A stretch of DNA of 64,000 nt from Kaustia mangrovi (GCF_015482775.1 NZ_CP058214.1:372001-436000), one strand, 5' to 3'; shown: positions 38,185-48,598, counted from the first letter of the stretch. Numbers and translations: made by a program. Notes: a model not told the origin generated them from the sequence alone.

Positions 38185-38949
38185 ATGCCGTCAGAGCGAC
38201 CGCGAGTCGCCTTGTTCGTCACCTGCCTTGTCGACCTGTTCCGCCCGTCTGTCGGCTTCGCCGCCGTCAAGCTTCTGGAGCAGGCCGGCTGCACGGTGGA
38301 GGTTCCCGACGCGCAGACCTGCTGCGGCCAGCCCGCCTACAATTCCGGCGACCGGAAGGATACCGCCTCGATCGCGCGGCAGGTCATCAGGGCATTTGCG
38401 TCCTACGATTATGTGGTCGCACCGTCGGGCTCGTGCGCGGGCATGATCCGCAAGCACTACCCCACCCTTTTCGCGGAAGGCAGCGCGGAGCGGGCGCAGG
38501 CAGAGGCCCTTGCCGGAAAGACCCATGAGCTCGTCTCCTTCCTGGTCGACGTCATGGGGGTCTCCGGCGTCGAGGCCGAATATGACGGCACCGTCACCTA
38601 CCACGATTCCTGCTCGGGCCTGCGCGAGCTCGGCGTCAAGGCCCAGCCGCGCCGCCTGCTCGCCAAGGTGGACGGCCTCACCCTGGCGGAGCTTCCCGAC
38701 GCGGAGGTCTGCTGCGGGTTCGGCGGCACATTCTGCGTGAAATATCCCGACATCTCCAACAACATGCTGGAGAAGAAACTCGCCAATATCGCCTCGACCG
38801 GCGCCGACACGCTGCTGGCGGGCGATCTCGGCTGCCTCATGAACATGGCCGGCAAGCTCAAGCGCGAGGGCAGCGCCGTGAAGGTCCGCCATGTCGCGGA
38901 GGTGCTCGCCGGCGAGACATCGCAACCGCCCATCGGCGAGGGAGACTGA
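38185..38949 (+). CDS. lutA: L-lactate oxidation Fe-S protein LutA
   Basis: 254-residue protein of the CCG-domain (YkgE/LutA) family. Two Cys-rich motifs are present: QTCCGQPAYNSG and VCCGFGGTFCVKYP, each part of a CX(n)CCG cluster-binding domain. With LutB and LutC it oxidises L-lactate to pyruvate. Start chosen at MPSERPRVALF, preceded by GGAG; an alternative GTG at 38146 would add 13 residues. It is 5 bp upstream of lutB. Confidence 0.93.
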   Translation: MPSERPRVALFVTCLVDLFRPSVGFAAVKLLEQAGCTVEVPDAQTCCGQPAYNSGDRKDTASIARQVIRAFASYDYVVAPSGSCAGMIRKHYPTLFAEGSAERAQAEALAGKTHELVSFLVDVMGVSGVEAEYDGTVTYHDSCSGLRELGVKAQPRRLLAKVDGLTLAELPDAEVCCGFGGTFCVKYPDISNNMLEKKLANIASTGADTLLAGDLGCLMNMAGKLKREGSAVKVRHVAEVLAGETSQPPIGEGD

Positions 38950-38954
38950 GCGCC

Positions 38955-40376
38955 ATGGTCCAGTCGACCGCCCATTCCTTCAAGGACAATGCCCGCGAGG
39001 CGCTCGGCGACGCCCAGCTCCAGCGTGCTCTGTCCAACGTGCCCAAGGGCTTCATCGACAAGCGCGCCAAGGCCCGCGACGGGCTGCCCGAGTTCGATGC
39101 GCTGCGCGACGCCGGCCGGGACATCAAGAACCACACGCTCGCCCATCTCGACCTCTATCTGGAGACCTATGAGCGAAAGGTCGCCGAATCGGGCGGCGTC
39201 GTGCACTGGGCGCGCACGGCGGAGGAGGCCCGCAACGCCATCCTCGACATCTGCCGGGAGCGCGGCGCGCGCACCGTCACCAAGGGCAAGTCCATGGTGT
39301 CGGAGGAGATCGGCCTCAACGACGCGCTCGAGGCGGCGGACATCGAACCGGTCGAGACCGATCTCGGCGAATACATCATCCAGTTGCGCCACGAGACGCC
39401 GAGCCACATCATCGCCCCGGCGGTCCATCTGTCGAAGGATCAGGTGGAGGAGTCCTTTCGCGAGGCCCATACGGAGCTCCCCGCCGACCGCGACCTGACC
39501 GAGCCCGTCTCGCTGCTCCACGAGGCACGCCAGATCCTGCGCCAGAAATATCTCGACGCCGATATCGGCATCACGGGCGCGAATTTCCTCATCGCGGAGA
39601 CCGGCACCTCGATCATCGTCACCAATGAGGGCAATGGCGACCTGACGCAGACCCTGCCCAAGGTGCATATCGTGCTCGCCACCATCGAGAAGGTGGTGCC
39701 GACGCTGGAGGACGTCTCGACCATCCTGCGCATCCTGGCACGGTCCGCCACGGGCCAGGAGTTCTCCTCCTACACGACCTTCTCCACAGGCCCCCGCCGG
39801 GCGGACGACCCCGACGGGCCGGAGGAGTACCACGTCATCCTGCTCGACAACGGGCGCGCGGACGTGCTCGGCACCGAGTTCCAGGAGATGCTGCGCTGCA
39901 TACGCTGCGGCGCCTGCCTCAATCATTGCCCGATCTATCACGCCGTCGGCGGGCACGCCTATGGCTGGGTCTATTCGGGGCCCATCGGGGCGGTGCTCGA
40001 TCCCGCGCTCATCGGCGTGGAGGAGGCCGGCTCCCTGCCCAATGCCTCGACCTTCTGCGGGCGGTGCGAGGAGGTCTGCCCCATGCGCATCCCGCTGCCG
40101 AAGATGATGCGCCACTGGCGCGAGCGCGAGTTCGAGAAGCATCTCTCGCCCGCAAGCGTGCGCACAGGCCTCGGGCTGTGGGCGTTCATGGCCCGCCGCC
40201 CCGGCCTCTACCGCGCCGCCACCCGGCTTGCCATGGGCGCCCTCAAGGCGCTGTCAGGCGGCCGCGGTCGCCTCTCCAGCGTGCCTCTTGCCGGCGGCTG
40301 GACACGTTATCGCGACCTGCCCGCGCCGCAGGGAAAGACATTCCAAGCGCTCTGGAGGGAACGCCAGCATGGCTGA
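38955..40376 (+). CDS. lutB: L-lactate oxidation Fe-S protein LutB
   Basis: 473-residue protein with an N-terminal LUD domain (EEARNAILDICRERGARTVTKGKSM region split across residues 85-115) and two C-terminal 4Fe-4S motifs, CIRCGACLNHCP and CGRCEEVCPMRIP. It is the central electron-transfer subunit of the LutABC complex. It overlaps lutC by 8 bases, so the two are coupled. Confidence 0.94.
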   Translation: MVQSTAHSFKDNAREALGDAQLQRALSNVPKGFIDKRAKARDGLPEFDALRDAGRDIKNHTLAHLDLYLETYERKVAESGGVVHWARTAEEARNAILDICRERGARTVTKGKSMVSEEIGLNDALEAADIEPVETDLGEYIIQLRHETPSHIIAPAVHLSKDQVEESFREAHTELPADRDLTEPVSLLHEARQILRQKYLDADIGITGANFLIAETGTSIIVTNEGNGDLTQTLPKVHIVLATIEKVVPTLEDVSTILRILARSATGQEFSSYTTFSTGPRRADDPDGPEEYHVILLDNGRADVLGTEFQEMLRCIRCGACLNHCPIYHAVGGHAYGWVYSGPIGAVLDPALIGVEEAGSLPNASTFCGRCEEVCPMRIPLPKMMRHWREREFEKHLSPASVRTGLGLWAFMARRPGLYRAATRLAMGALKALSGGRGRLSSVPLAGGWTRYRDLPAPQGKTFQALWRERQHG

Positions 40377-41076
40377 CGACGGCACCGATGCCCGCACGGC
40401 GGTGATGGGCCGCATCCGCCGCCACCTCAAGGTCTCCGACGGGCCGGAGGACGAGGCCCGCCGCGCCGCGGTGCGCAGCAGGCTGGAGCGCCATGCCCGC
40501 AATCTCGTTCCGGCGCGCGCCGACGGCGACGACGCCCACAGGCTGGCGCTCTTCAAGACCATGCTGGAGCGCGCCGACGCGACCGTGACCGAGGTCGCGA
40601 CCCCGGACGAGGTGCCCCAGGCGGTCGCGGAGTTCCTGAGGAACCACAATCTCCCGTTCCAGATCCGGACCGGCGCGGATACCGCCCTCGCCGCCCTGCC
40701 CTGGGACCGGGTTCCGACGCTCGAAATCGGCCACGGCGCCGCGGAGGCGAGCGACCAGGCCTCGCTCTCCCATGCCTTTGCAGGCATCGCGGAGACCGGC
40801 ACGCTGGCGCTCCATTCGGGGCAGGACAACCCGACGAGCCTGAACTTCCTGCCGGAGAACCATGTGGTGATGGTCGATGCCGACCGCATCGTCGGCACCT
40901 ATGAGGACGTCTGGGACCGCCTGCGCGAGGTGTTCGGCGAAGGCATCATGCCGCGCGCCCTCAACATGGTCACGGGGCCCTCGCGCACCGGCGACATCGA
41001 GCAGCGACTGTTCCTCGGCGCACACGGCCCCAAGCGCGTCCACGTCATCATCGCCGGCAGCGGCAAGGCTCGCTAG
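40369..41076 (+). CDS. lutC: Lactate utilization protein LutC
   Basis: 235-residue LUD-domain protein. Typical segments are IAETGTLAL, NFLPENHVVMVDADRIVGTYEDVW and MVTGPSRTGDIEQ. The ATG lies inside the end of lutB (overlap 8 bases) and follows a GGAGGGA. The frame is open upstream to 40228 but that part is antisense-like Arg-rich sequence and not conserved. Confidence 0.93.
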   Translation: MADDGTDARTAVMGRIRRHLKVSDGPEDEARRAAVRSRLERHARNLVPARADGDDAHRLALFKTMLERADATVTEVATPDEVPQAVAEFLRNHNLPFQIRTGADTALAALPWDRVPTLEIGHGAAEASDQASLSHAFAGIAETGTLALHSGQDNPTSLNFLPENHVVMVDADRIVGTYEDVWDRLREVFGEGIMPRALNMVTGPSRTGDIEQRLFLGAHGPKRVHVIIAGSGKAR

Positions 41077-41201
41077 GTTGGCCGTCTCCGTCCTCAGGGG
41101 AACACCGCATCCGCGCCCATAGGCTTCCGCTTGCCGCCCCGCCCGGCTTGCGGCACAGTTGCCGCAGGCCAGAAAAAGGCAAGAACGAGGACCCTCACTC
41201 C

Positions 41202-42362
41202 ATGACCTGCATAGTCGGCTGGGCGCACGGCGCCTTCGGAAAGCTCGAGAACGACGACCTGGAATCGCTGATCGCCCGGGTGGCGAAAGAGGCCGTGGCG
41301 GATGCCGGAATCGGCTTCGAGGATATCGACGCCATCTATGTGGGCAATTTCGGCGGTTTCGAGAAGCAGAGCTTTCCGGCCGCCTTCGCGCTCGATGCCG
41401 ATCCCGCGTTCCGCTTCAAGCCGGCGACCCGCGTGGAGAATGCCTGCGCGACGGGCTCCGCCGCCGTGCATATGGGGATCAACGACATCCGCGCGCGCAA
41501 GAGCGGCTTCGTGCTGGTGGTCGGCGCGGAGAAGATGACCGTCGCGCCCGGACGCGAGATCGGCGACATCCTGCTGAACGCCTGCTATCGCAAGGAGGAA
41601 GGCGACACGGAAGGCGGCTTCGCCGGTATCTTCGGCCAGATCGCGCAGCTTTATTTCCAGCGCTATGGCGACCAGTCCGCGGCGATGGCGCGGATTGCGG
41701 CGAAGAACCACAAGAACGGCGTCGCCAACCCCTTCGCCCAGCTCCGCAAGGATCTCGGCTTCGAGTTCTGCAACACGGTCGGCGACAAGAACCCCATCGT
41801 GGCCGGCCCCATCCGGCGCACCGACTGCTCGCTCGTCTCAGACGGCGCGGCGGCGCTGGTGCTCGCCGATACCGAGACCGCACTGCAGCGCCCCAAGGCG
41901 GTGCATGTCCGCGCCGCGGCCCACACCCAGGACTACATGCCGCTGTCGAAGCGCGACATCGTGGCCTTCGAGGGCTGCGAGGCGGCATGGCAGAAGGCTC
42001 ACGAGGCCGCCGGCACGACGCTCGACGACCTGTCCTTCGTGGAAACCCACGACTGCTTCACCATCGCCGAGCTTATCGAGTACGAGGCGATGGGCCTTGC
42101 GCCCAAGGGCGAAGGCGCACGCGCCATCGAGGAGGGCTGGACGGAGAAGGACGGGCGCCTGCCCGTGAACCCGTCGGGCGGTCTCAAGGCCAAGGGCCAC
42201 CCCATCGGCGCGACCGGCGTCTCCATGCATGTGATGAGCGCGCTGCAGCTCATGGGCGAGGCCGGCGACATGCAGATCCCCGACGCGACGCTTGCCGGCA
42301 TCTTCAACATGGGCGGCGCGGCGGTCGCCAACTACGTCTCGATCCTCGAGCGCCTGCGCTGA
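41202..42362 (+). CDS. Acetyl-CoA acetyltransferase / thiolase
   Basis: 386-residue thiolase-fold enzyme. Active-site Cys82 lies in NACATGSAAVH; the C-terminal GGLKAKGHPIGATG and the ETHDCFT segment match the SCP-x/acetyl-CoA acetyltransferase subgroup rather than PhaA-type thiolases, which have a second active Cys. The reaction could be thiolytic cleavage or condensation of acyl-CoA; the partner pathway is not shown. It is 125 bp after lutC and converges on the next gene. Confidence 0.9.
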   Translation: MTCIVGWAHGAFGKLENDDLESLIARVAKEAVADAGIGFEDIDAIYVGNFGGFEKQSFPAAFALDADPAFRFKPATRVENACATGSAAVHMGINDIRARKSGFVLVVGAEKMTVAPGREIGDILLNACYRKEEGDTEGGFAGIFGQIAQLYFQRYGDQSAAMARIAAKNHKNGVANPFAQLRKDLGFEFCNTVGDKNPIVAGPIRRTDCSLVSDGAAALVLADTETALQRPKAVHVRAAAHTQDYMPLSKRDIVAFEGCEAAWQKAHEAAGTTLDDLSFVETHDCFTIAELIEYEAMGLAPKGEGARAIEEGWTEKDGRLPVNPSGGLKAKGHPIGATGVSMHVMSALQLMGEAGDMQIPDATLAGIFNMGGAAVANYVSILERLR

Positions 42363-42383
42363 CGCGCAAGCAGCGCCCGCGCC

Positions 42384-43337
42384 TCAGCCACGGTCGAGGA
42401 CGATCGTCACCGTTACGGGGAGATGGTCGGAGCCCGTGGCCGGGCCGAGGCGGGCCGGGCGATGCACGCGCAGGCCCGGAGAGATGAAGATGTGGTCGAT
42501 GGGGAGCTGTGGCAGCCCCGCCGTCCAGACGGGCCAGGATGGCAGGCCGGTCAGTCGCCGCAGGCCCGACGTCGCCTCGAAGCTCCGCAGCACGCTCGAC
42601 CACTGGGTCGCATTGAAATCCCCCATCACCGCGAGCGGACCGGGCGTGTTCTGGATCAGGGTGGCGAGCGCCTCGAGCTGGCGCTTCTGGGCGTAGATAT
42701 GCGGTGGGCGCAGGATATGCGCGCCGATCACGGTGAGATTGTCGTAGACCTTGCCGAACCGCGCCTGGATGAGCGGCGGCCCGGCCCATCGCGAGGCGAC
42801 CTTCCAGTCGACGATCGGCTCCTTGGACAGAAGCGCGACATGGCAGTTCGCGAGGTCGAGGCAGCTCGCCTGATAGGGATAGAGATCCTCGATATCGGCC
42901 AGCATGGGCGCCTTTTCGGGGCCGAATTCGAGCAGGGCGACGATATCGGCGTCCTCCCGCCTCAGCATCCGCTCGACTTGCTCCCAGTCGTCATTGCGCA
43001 GCCAGCTGTTGAGCGACAGGAGCTTGACCGTCCGCTCGCCCTGGAGGCGGGCCTGGGCGGCAGGCGTGAATTGCTCCGACAGCATGCCCCACGCACCGAT
43101 GGCCGCCATGACGAGCACGGCGCCTATGGCGACGACAGGCAGCCAGCAGCGCCCGGCGAAGACGGCCAGCGCGCACACAATGGCAAAGCCCAGCGCATGC
43201 ATCCTGAAATGGGCGAGAACGTCCAGCGGCAGCCACAACGCGCCGAGCCAGCCCAGCCCGAAGACAATGAGAGCAACCAGAAGCCCCACCGTCGGCGCGA
43301 CGACGCGCAGCCGACCGATCACGTCTGACGGTAACAT
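42384..43337 (-). CDS. Membrane-anchored endonuclease/exonuclease/phosphatase family protein
   Basis: 317-residue protein. The first ~85 residues contain three hydrophobic helices (VGLLVALIVFGLGWLG, FAIVCALAVFAG, VAIGAVLVMAAIGAWG). The rest is an EEP domain: LSLNSWLRNDD, ALLEFGPEKA, VIGAHILRPPH, MGDFNATQWS and GSDHLPVTV hold the metal and phosphate-binding residues. Related proteins act on phosphodiesters or DNA in the periplasm, but the substrate is unknown. Confidence 0.87.
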   Translation of the reverse strand: MLPSDVIGRLRVVAPTVGLLVALIVFGLGWLGALWLPLDVLAHFRMHALGFAIVCALAVFAGRCWLPVVAIGAVLVMAAIGAWGMLSEQFTPAAQARLQGERTVKLLSLNSWLRNDDWEQVERMLRREDADIVALLEFGPEKAPMLADIEDLYPYQASCLDLANCHVALLSKEPIVDWKVASRWAGPPLIQARFGKVYDNLTVIGAHILRPPHIYAQKRQLEALATLIQNTPGPLAVMGDFNATQWSSVLRSFEATSGLRRLTGLPSWPVWTAGLPQLPIDHIFISPGLRVHRPARLGPATGSDHLPVTVTIVLDRG

Positions 43338-43456
43338 GCGATACTACCGAATCCACGAGCCCCCGAGGGGGATCAAACCCGGATAGCATCGCCTTGTCAC
43401 GAGGAAAACGAAATCGGATTATCCGATAGGTCGCGTAGGCGGCCACGCCCGCGGGA

Positions 43457-44938
43457 TCAGTCGATCCCGAGGCGGCGCTTGAGGATTTCGTTCACTGCCT
43501 GCGGATTGGCCTTGCCGCCGGTCGCCTTCATGACCTGGCCGACGAACCAGCCGATGGTCTTGGGCTTCGTCTTGACCTGTTCGGCCTGCTCGGGATTGGC
43601 GGCGACGATCTCGTCGACCACCGCCTCGATGGCGCCCGTGTCGGTGACCTGCCTGAGCCCCCTCTCCTCCACGATCCGCGCCGGATCGCCGCCCTCGGCG
43701 ACGACGATCTCCAGCACGTCCTTGGCGATCTTGCCGGAAATCGTGCCGTCGCCGATGAGATCGAGAATGGTGCCGAGCTGCTCGGGCGAGACGCCGGCCT
43801 CCGCGATCGAGACACCCTTGGCATTCGCATGGCCGGCGAGGTCGCCCATCACCCAGTTGACGGCAAGCTTGGCGTCGCGTCCCTCGGCCACCGCCTCGAA
43901 ATAGTCCGCCGCCGCGCGGTCGGCCACAAGGATGCCGGCATCGTAGGGCGTGAGGCCGTAATCGCCCATCAGCCTGTCCTTCTTCTCGTCGGGAAGCTCC
44001 GGCAGCGTCGCCTCGATCTCCTTCACCCAGGCCTCGTCGAGCTCGAGCGGCAGGAGGTCGGGATCGGGGAAGTAGCGGTAGTCGTGCGCCTCTTCCTTGT
44101 TGCGCATGGACCGCGTCTCGCCCTTGCGGGGATCGAACAGGCGGGTTTCCTGAACGATCTCGCCGCCATCCTCCAGAATGCCCACCTGGCGGTGCGCCTC
44201 GTAGTCGATGGCCTGGCCCATGAAGCGGATGGAGTTGACGTTCTTCACTTCGCAGCGCGTGCCGAAGGGCTCGCCCGGGCGGCGGACGGAGACGTTGATG
44301 TCGGCGCGCAGGCTGCCCTTCTCCATGTCGCCGTCGCAGGTGCCGAGATAGCGCAGGATGGTGCGCAGCTTGGACACATAGGCCTTCGCCTCGTCGGCAC
44401 ACCTCATGTCGGGCTTCGACACGATCTCCATGAGCGCCACGCCGGACCGGTTGAGGTCCACGAACGACATGGTCGGATGCTGGTCGTGCATCAACTTGCC
44501 CGCATCCTGCTCCAGATGCAGCCGCTCGATGCCGACCTCGATGGTCTCGCCGTCGGCCATGTCGAGGAGCACCTTGCCCTCGCCCACCACGGGCTGCTTG
44601 TACTGCGAGATCTGGTAGCCCTGCGGCAGGTCGGGATAGAAATAGTTCTTGCGGTCGAACACCGAGTAGAGATTGATCTGCGCCTTCAGCCCGAGCCCCG
44701 TGCGCACGGCCTGTTCCACGCAGTAACGGTTGATCACCGGCAGCATGCCGGGCATGGCGGCATCGACCAGCGAGACATTCGCGTTGGGCTCCGCGCCGAA
44801 GGCGGTGGAGGCGCCGGAGAACAGCTTGGCATTGGAGGTGACCTGGGCATGGACCTCCATGCCGATCACGATCTCCCAATCACCCGTCGCGCCCTTGATG
44901 AGCTTCGATTTGTCCGCCTTGCGCACCGCTTCGTTCAT
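43457..44938 (-). CDS. gatB: Asp-tRNA(Asn)/Glu-tRNA(Gln) amidotransferase subunit B
   Basis: 493-residue subunit. It has the GatB catalytic part ([43 protein letters not shown]) and the C-terminal YqeY-like tRNA-binding domain ending in the glycine/lysine segment [17 protein letters not shown]. GatB phosphorylates the misacylated Glu/Asp and channels ammonia from GatA. It is last in the gat cluster, 46 bp after a chorismate mutase gene. Confidence 0.97.
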   Translation of the reverse strand: MNEAVRKADKSKLIKGATGDWEIVIGMEVHAQVTSNAKLFSGASTAFGAEPNANVSLVDAAMPGMLPVINRYCVEQAVRTGLGLKAQINLYSVFDRKNYFYPDLPQGYQISQYKQPVVGEGKVLLDMADGETIEVGIERLHLEQDAGKLMHDQHPTMSFVDLNRSGVALMEIVSKPDMRCADEAKAYVSKLRTILRYLGTCDGDMEKGSLRADINVSVRRPGEPFGTRCEVKNVNSIRFMGQAIDYEAHRQVGILEDGGEIVQETRLFDPRKGETRSMRNKEEAHDYRYFPDPDLLPLELDEAWVKEIEATLPELPDEKKDRLMGDYGLTPYDAGILVADRAAADYFEAVAEGRDAKLAVNWVMGDLAGHANAKGVSIAEAGVSPEQLGTILDLIGDGTISGKIAKDVLEIVVAEGGDPARIVEERGLRQVTDTGAIEAVVDEIVAANPEQAEQVKTKPKTIGWFVGQVMKATGGKANPQAVNEILKRRLGID

Positions 44939-44984
44939 CGGTCTCGTCCATCCGGTTCTACAGTCGGGCCGTCAGCGCGTCCGG

Positions 44985-45287
44985 TCACTTGCGATGAAGC
45001 CGCTTTTCCTCATAGGCGATGAATTCGTCCATCATCGCCCGCCAGAGCTTGTCCGCCAGATTGGCGTCGAGCCCCTGCCGCTCCGCCTCGCGGCGGACAT
45101 TGACCACCACGGCCTCGACCCGTTCGTCGATACGGGCGGGCAGCCCCTCGCGAGACTTGAGCGCCACGGCCCGCGCGATATAGCGCGACCGTTCGGCGAG
45201 CAGGCGCACGAGCTCGCGGTCGAGCCGGTCTATCTCGACGCGCAGCTCCTCCATGGACCGACAGGCTTCGGGCTGTCTTCTCGTCAT
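44985..45287 (-). CDS. Chorismate mutase (AroQ class)
   Basis: 100-residue all-helical chorismate mutase, converting chorismate to prephenate. The first helix EELRVEIDRLDRELVRLLAER, read in two parts, is typical; conserved Arg (RSRYI), Lys (ALK) and Arg (DERVEAV) line the active site. The C-terminal helix has MDEFIAYEE. It starts 1 bp from the gatA stop, so it is co-translated with gatA. An in-frame upstream extension to 45422 lies within gatA and is not used. Confidence 0.85.
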   Translation of the reverse strand: MTRRQPEACRSMEELRVEIDRLDRELVRLLAERSRYIARAVALKSREGLPARIDERVEAVVVNVRREAERQGLDANLADKLWRAMMDEFIAYEEKRLHRK

Positions 45288-45288
45288 G

Positions 45289-46767
45289 TCAGACCGTCCA
45301 CCATGCATCGGGCCGCGCAGCGAAGCCCGCCGCCTCCTCCAGTGCGCCGCCGGCGCGGAACAGGGTCTCCTCGTCGAACGCCTTGCCGATGAGCTGAAGC
45401 CCGAGCGGCAGCCCGTCGGCACTCAGCCCCGCCGGCACCGAGATGCCGGGAAGCCCCGCCATGTTGACCGTCACCGTGAAGACGTCGTTCAGATACATCT
45501 CCACCGGATCGGTGATCTCGCCCGGCGCGAAGGCGGGCGTCGGCGTCGTCGGCGTCAGCAGCACGTCGACGTCCTCGAAGGCCTGTTCGAAATCCCGCTT
45601 GATGAGCGTGCGCACCTTCTGCGCCTTGAGATAGTAGGCGTCGTAATAGCCCGCCGAGAGCACATAGGTGCCGATCAGCACGCGCCGCTTCACCTCCGCG
45701 CCGAAACCGGCCGCACGGGTGTTCTCGTACATGCCTGTGATGTCGTCGCCATTGACGCGCAGGCCGTAGCGCACGCCGTCATAGCGCGCGAGATTGGAGG
45801 AGGCCTCCGCCGGTGCCACGATATAATAGGCCGGCAGCGCATATTTCGTGTGCGGCAGGGAGACCTCGCGGATCTCGGCGCCCTGCGCCTTCAGCCAGTC
45901 GATCCCCTGCTGCCACAGGGCGTCGATCTCCGCCGACATGCCCTCGACGCGATATTCCTTCGGAATGCCGACCGTCAGGCCGCGCACGTCGCCGGTGAGC
46001 GCGGCCTCGTAGTCCGGCACCGGACGGTCGACCGACGTCGTGTCCTTCGCATCGGGGCTCGCCATGGATCTCAGCATGATCGCCGCGTCGCGGACATTGC
46101 GGGCGATGGGCCCGGCCTGGTCCAGCGAGGAGGCGAAGGCGACGATGCCCCAGCGCGAGCAGCGCCCGTAGGTCGGCTTGATGCCGACGGTCCCGGTGAA
46201 CGCGGCGGGCTGGCGGATCGAGCCGCCCGTATCGGTCGCTGTCGCGCCGGCACACATCCAGGCGGAGACCGCGGACGCCGACCCGCCCGACGAACCGCCG
46301 GGAACGAGGTCCCGGTTGCTGCCCTTCGCCCGCCACGGATTGACGACCGGACCGTAATGGGAGGTCTCGTTGGACGACCCCATGGCGAACTCGTCCATGT
46401 TGAGCTTGCCGAGCATCACCGCCCCGTCGGCCCAGAGATTGGCCGTGACGGTCGATTCATAGGCCGGCTCGAACCCGTCGAGGATGTGGCTAGCCGCCTG
46501 GCTGTGCACCCCCTCGGTGCAGAACAGGTCCTTGATGCCGAGGGGAACGCCCTCCAGCGCCCCGCCCTCGCCTTTCGCCAGGCGCTCGTCGGAGGCCCTG
46601 GCCATCTCGCGCGCCTTGTCGGCGGTCACCGCGACATAGGCGTTCAGCGCCTTGTTTCCGGCCTCGATCGCCTGGAGATAGGCCTCGGTCAGTTCGACGG
46701 CGGAAATCTCGCGCGCCCTGAGCTTGTCGCGGGCCTCGGCGATGGAAAGCTGTGTCAGGTCTGTCAT
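45289..46767 (-). CDS. gatA: Asp-tRNA(Asn)/Glu-tRNA(Gln) amidotransferase subunit A
   Basis: 492-residue amidase-signature enzyme releasing ammonia from glutamine. The catalytic triad fits Lys79 (LGIKDLF), the GGSSGGS loop at 157-163, and Ser183 in [11 protein letters not shown]. It transfers ammonia through GatB to Glu-tRNA(Gln) or Asp-tRNA(Asn), implying that this organism uses indirect charging for at least one of these tRNAs. Start at MTDLTQLS; upstream frame to 46854 has no similarity. Confidence 0.97.
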   Translation of the reverse strand: MTDLTQLSIAEARDKLRAREISAVELTEAYLQAIEAGNKALNAYVAVTADKAREMARASDERLAKGEGGALEGVPLGIKDLFCTEGVHSQAASHILDGFEPAYESTVTANLWADGAVMLGKLNMDEFAMGSSNETSHYGPVVNPWRAKGSNRDLVPGGSSGGSASAVSAWMCAGATATDTGGSIRQPAAFTGTVGIKPTYGRCSRWGIVAFASSLDQAGPIARNVRDAAIMLRSMASPDAKDTTSVDRPVPDYEAALTGDVRGLTVGIPKEYRVEGMSAEIDALWQQGIDWLKAQGAEIREVSLPHTKYALPAYYIVAPAEASSNLARYDGVRYGLRVNGDDITGMYENTRAAGFGAEVKRRVLIGTYVLSAGYYDAYYLKAQKVRTLIKRDFEQAFEDVDVLLTPTTPTPAFAPGEITDPVEMYLNDVFTVTVNMAGLPGISVPAGLSADGLPLGLQLIGKAFDEETLFRAGGALEEAAGFAARPDAWWTV

Positions 46768-46866
46768 CGGGCTTCTTCTTCGGGCACGGGAAACGAACGG
46801 GTCTTCATGCGGGCGACCGGAAGGACCGTGCCGTGGCCGCCTGCCGGCCGCCACGGGGGCACCGGA

Positions 46867-47154
46867 CTATTCGACCACCTTCGGCACGACGAAATAGCTG
46901 TCCTCCGAGGCGGGCGCATTGCCCACGATGTCGCCGGCGCGATTGCCGTCGGTCACCGCATCATCGCGCTTCTTCATCTCGGTGCGCACGACGCTGGTCA
47001 TCGGTTCCACGCCGGAGGTGTCGACCTCGTCGAGTTGCTCCACCCAGGCGAGGATCTCCGACAGCTCGCCCTGGAGCGCGGTGACCTCCTGGCCCGAAAC
47101 CGCGATGCGCGCGAGCTTCGCGATATGGCGAACCGTGTTTTCGTCAACGGCCAT
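46867..47154 (-). CDS. gatC: Asp-tRNA(Asn)/Glu-tRNA(Gln) amidotransferase subunit C
   Basis: 95-residue subunit that wraps around GatA and GatB. It reads [35 protein letters not shown] and ends YFVVPKVVE, all typical. It is first in the cluster, 99 bp ahead of gatA, and divergent from the diguanylate cyclase gene. An upstream in-frame ATG at 47250 would add 32 unrelated residues. Confidence 0.96.
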   Translation of the reverse strand: MAVDENTVRHIAKLARIAVSGQEVTALQGELSEILAWVEQLDEVDTSGVEPMTSVVRTEMKKRDDAVTDGNRAGDIVGNAPASEDSYFVVPKVVE

Positions 47155-47286
47155 GGCGGATACTCCGGGAATGAGGCCTGGATGTCTCTGGCGGGGGTTG
47201 GCGCATAGGTCTGCCCCGCCTTTACTCCGCGCGTTAGATAGCACCCGCATCCCTCCCCGGCAACGCCTCGCTGGCCCCCTGCGGCC

Positions 47287-48558
47287 ATGCGTCGGTTGTG
47301 CTTGGAGGTGTCATGTAATTGCGCTATTGAGTGCCGATCTTTTCTCGACAAGGCAGATCCGACCGTGTGGACACCGGTTTTTCCCGTCAATCCGGCAGTC
47401 TTGATCGGCCCCGCAGTGCTGCTGGTCTTCTCGGTCGCCTTTGTGGGTGTCTGGTTTTTCGACCGGACGATGCGATATCTGCTTGTCCTTTCGGCGGCCT
47501 GCGCCCTGTTCGTCCTCGGCGCGTCGATGCAACTGTTCAGGTGGCCGCCGGGCACCGGGCCCAACGCCCTGGCATCGGGAGCGGTGTATACGGCCAGCGT
47601 CCTCGTCCTTGCCGAAGGTCTGTTGCGGCGTACGGGAAAGACCGCCGGCTGGGCATTCCACGGCGCGGCCTTCGCCGCAATCATGGGGCTTACGGTCTAT
47701 TTCCTCTATGTGACCCCCTCATTGTCAGCCCGCATCTATCTCCAGAACTTTGGCTACGGCCTTATCCTGCTCATCGCGGCGTTCCGCCTGCGGATCCTCG
47801 CCTCGGGAACGGCGACGGAGCGGCTCGTCTTCTGGGTCTTTCTCGTGTTCGCGCTCCATTTCCTGCCGCGCACGGTACTGACCGCGCCGGGTGGCGCGCC
47901 CATAACGGCATCGGAGTTCGCCTATACGAAATTCTGGACCGTCCTCCATCTCTCGCTCGCCATGATGGGGACGGGGCTCGCCCTTGCCCTGCTCGCGGCG
48001 GCCGTCACCGACATTGTGAACAAGATATCGATGGAGCGCGACCAGGACGCGCTGACCGGCGTCGACAACCGCCGCGCTTTCGAGCGCAAGGCACTGGCGC
48101 TTATGGCGGGCACAGGCCGCCCCGTTTCGGCAGCGGTCGCCGACATAGACGGCTTCAAGGCCATCAACGACCGTTTCGGCCATGCCGCCGGCGACAAGGT
48201 GCTGTCGGAAGTTGGCAGCCTTCTGCGATCCAGCGTGCCTGAGGGCGCCGTGATCGGCCGCATTGGCGGCGAGGAATTCGCGATCCTCGTGCCCGGCATG
48301 GATCGCGAGGCGGCCTACGAGCTTGCCGAACGCATCCGGCTTGCCATCACGTCGCTGCGGTTCCGGGGCGGGGAGGAAATGAGAACGGTCACCTCGAGCT
48401 TCGGCATTGCCGAGCGTCAGGAGAACGAAGCCCTGTGGGCGCTGATCGAACGGGCCGACCGGAGCCTCTACGAGGCCAAGCGAACCGGGCGGAACCGGAC
48501 CGTGATGGCACGGCCCGTTCCCGACACTCCCCAGCAGGTGGCCGGGTCGGCCACCTGA
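47287..48558 (+). CDS. Membrane-bound diguanylate cyclase (GGDEF)
   Basis: 423 residues from the first ATG. About seven hydrophobic segments occupy roughly residues 35-245, followed by a GGDEF domain ([41 protein letters not shown]). The signature is GGEEF, an active variant. The RxxD product-inhibition site expected five residues before it is absent (residues there are Pro-Glu-Gly-Ala). The enzyme makes c-di-GMP. The first 26 residues are Cys-rich and not membrane-like; a GTG at 47365 is a likely alternative start. Confidence 0.88.
   Translation: MRRLCLEVSCNCAIECRSFLDKADPTVWTPVFPVNPAVLIGPAVLLVFSVAFVGVWFFDRTMRYLLVLSAACALFVLGASMQLFRWPPGTGPNALASGAVYTASVLVLAEGLLRRTGKTAGWAFHGAAFAAIMGLTVYFLYVTPSLSARIYLQNFGYGLILLIAAFRLRILASGTATERLVFWVFLVFALHFLPRTVLTAPGGAPITASEFAYTKFWTVLHLSLAMMGTGLALALLAAAVTDIVNKISMERDQDALTGVDNRRAFERKALALMAGTGRPVSAAVADIDGFKAINDRFGHAAGDKVLSEVGSLLRSSVPEGAVIGRIGGEEFAILVPGMDREAAYELAERIRLAITSLRFRGGEEMRTVTSSFGIAERQENEALWALIERADRSLYEAKRTGRNRTVMARPVPDTPQQVAGSAT
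48535..48557 (+). terminator. Hairpin at the end of the diguanylate cyclase gene
   Basis: A perfect 9-bp inverted repeat CAGGTGGCC (48535-48543) / GGCCACCTG (48549-48557) with a 5-base loop overlaps the stop codon. No U tract follows. Confidence 0.4.
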
Positions 48559-48598
48559 CGATCCTTCGCCCCCTGCCAGGACAGGAAGGCAAACGGCC

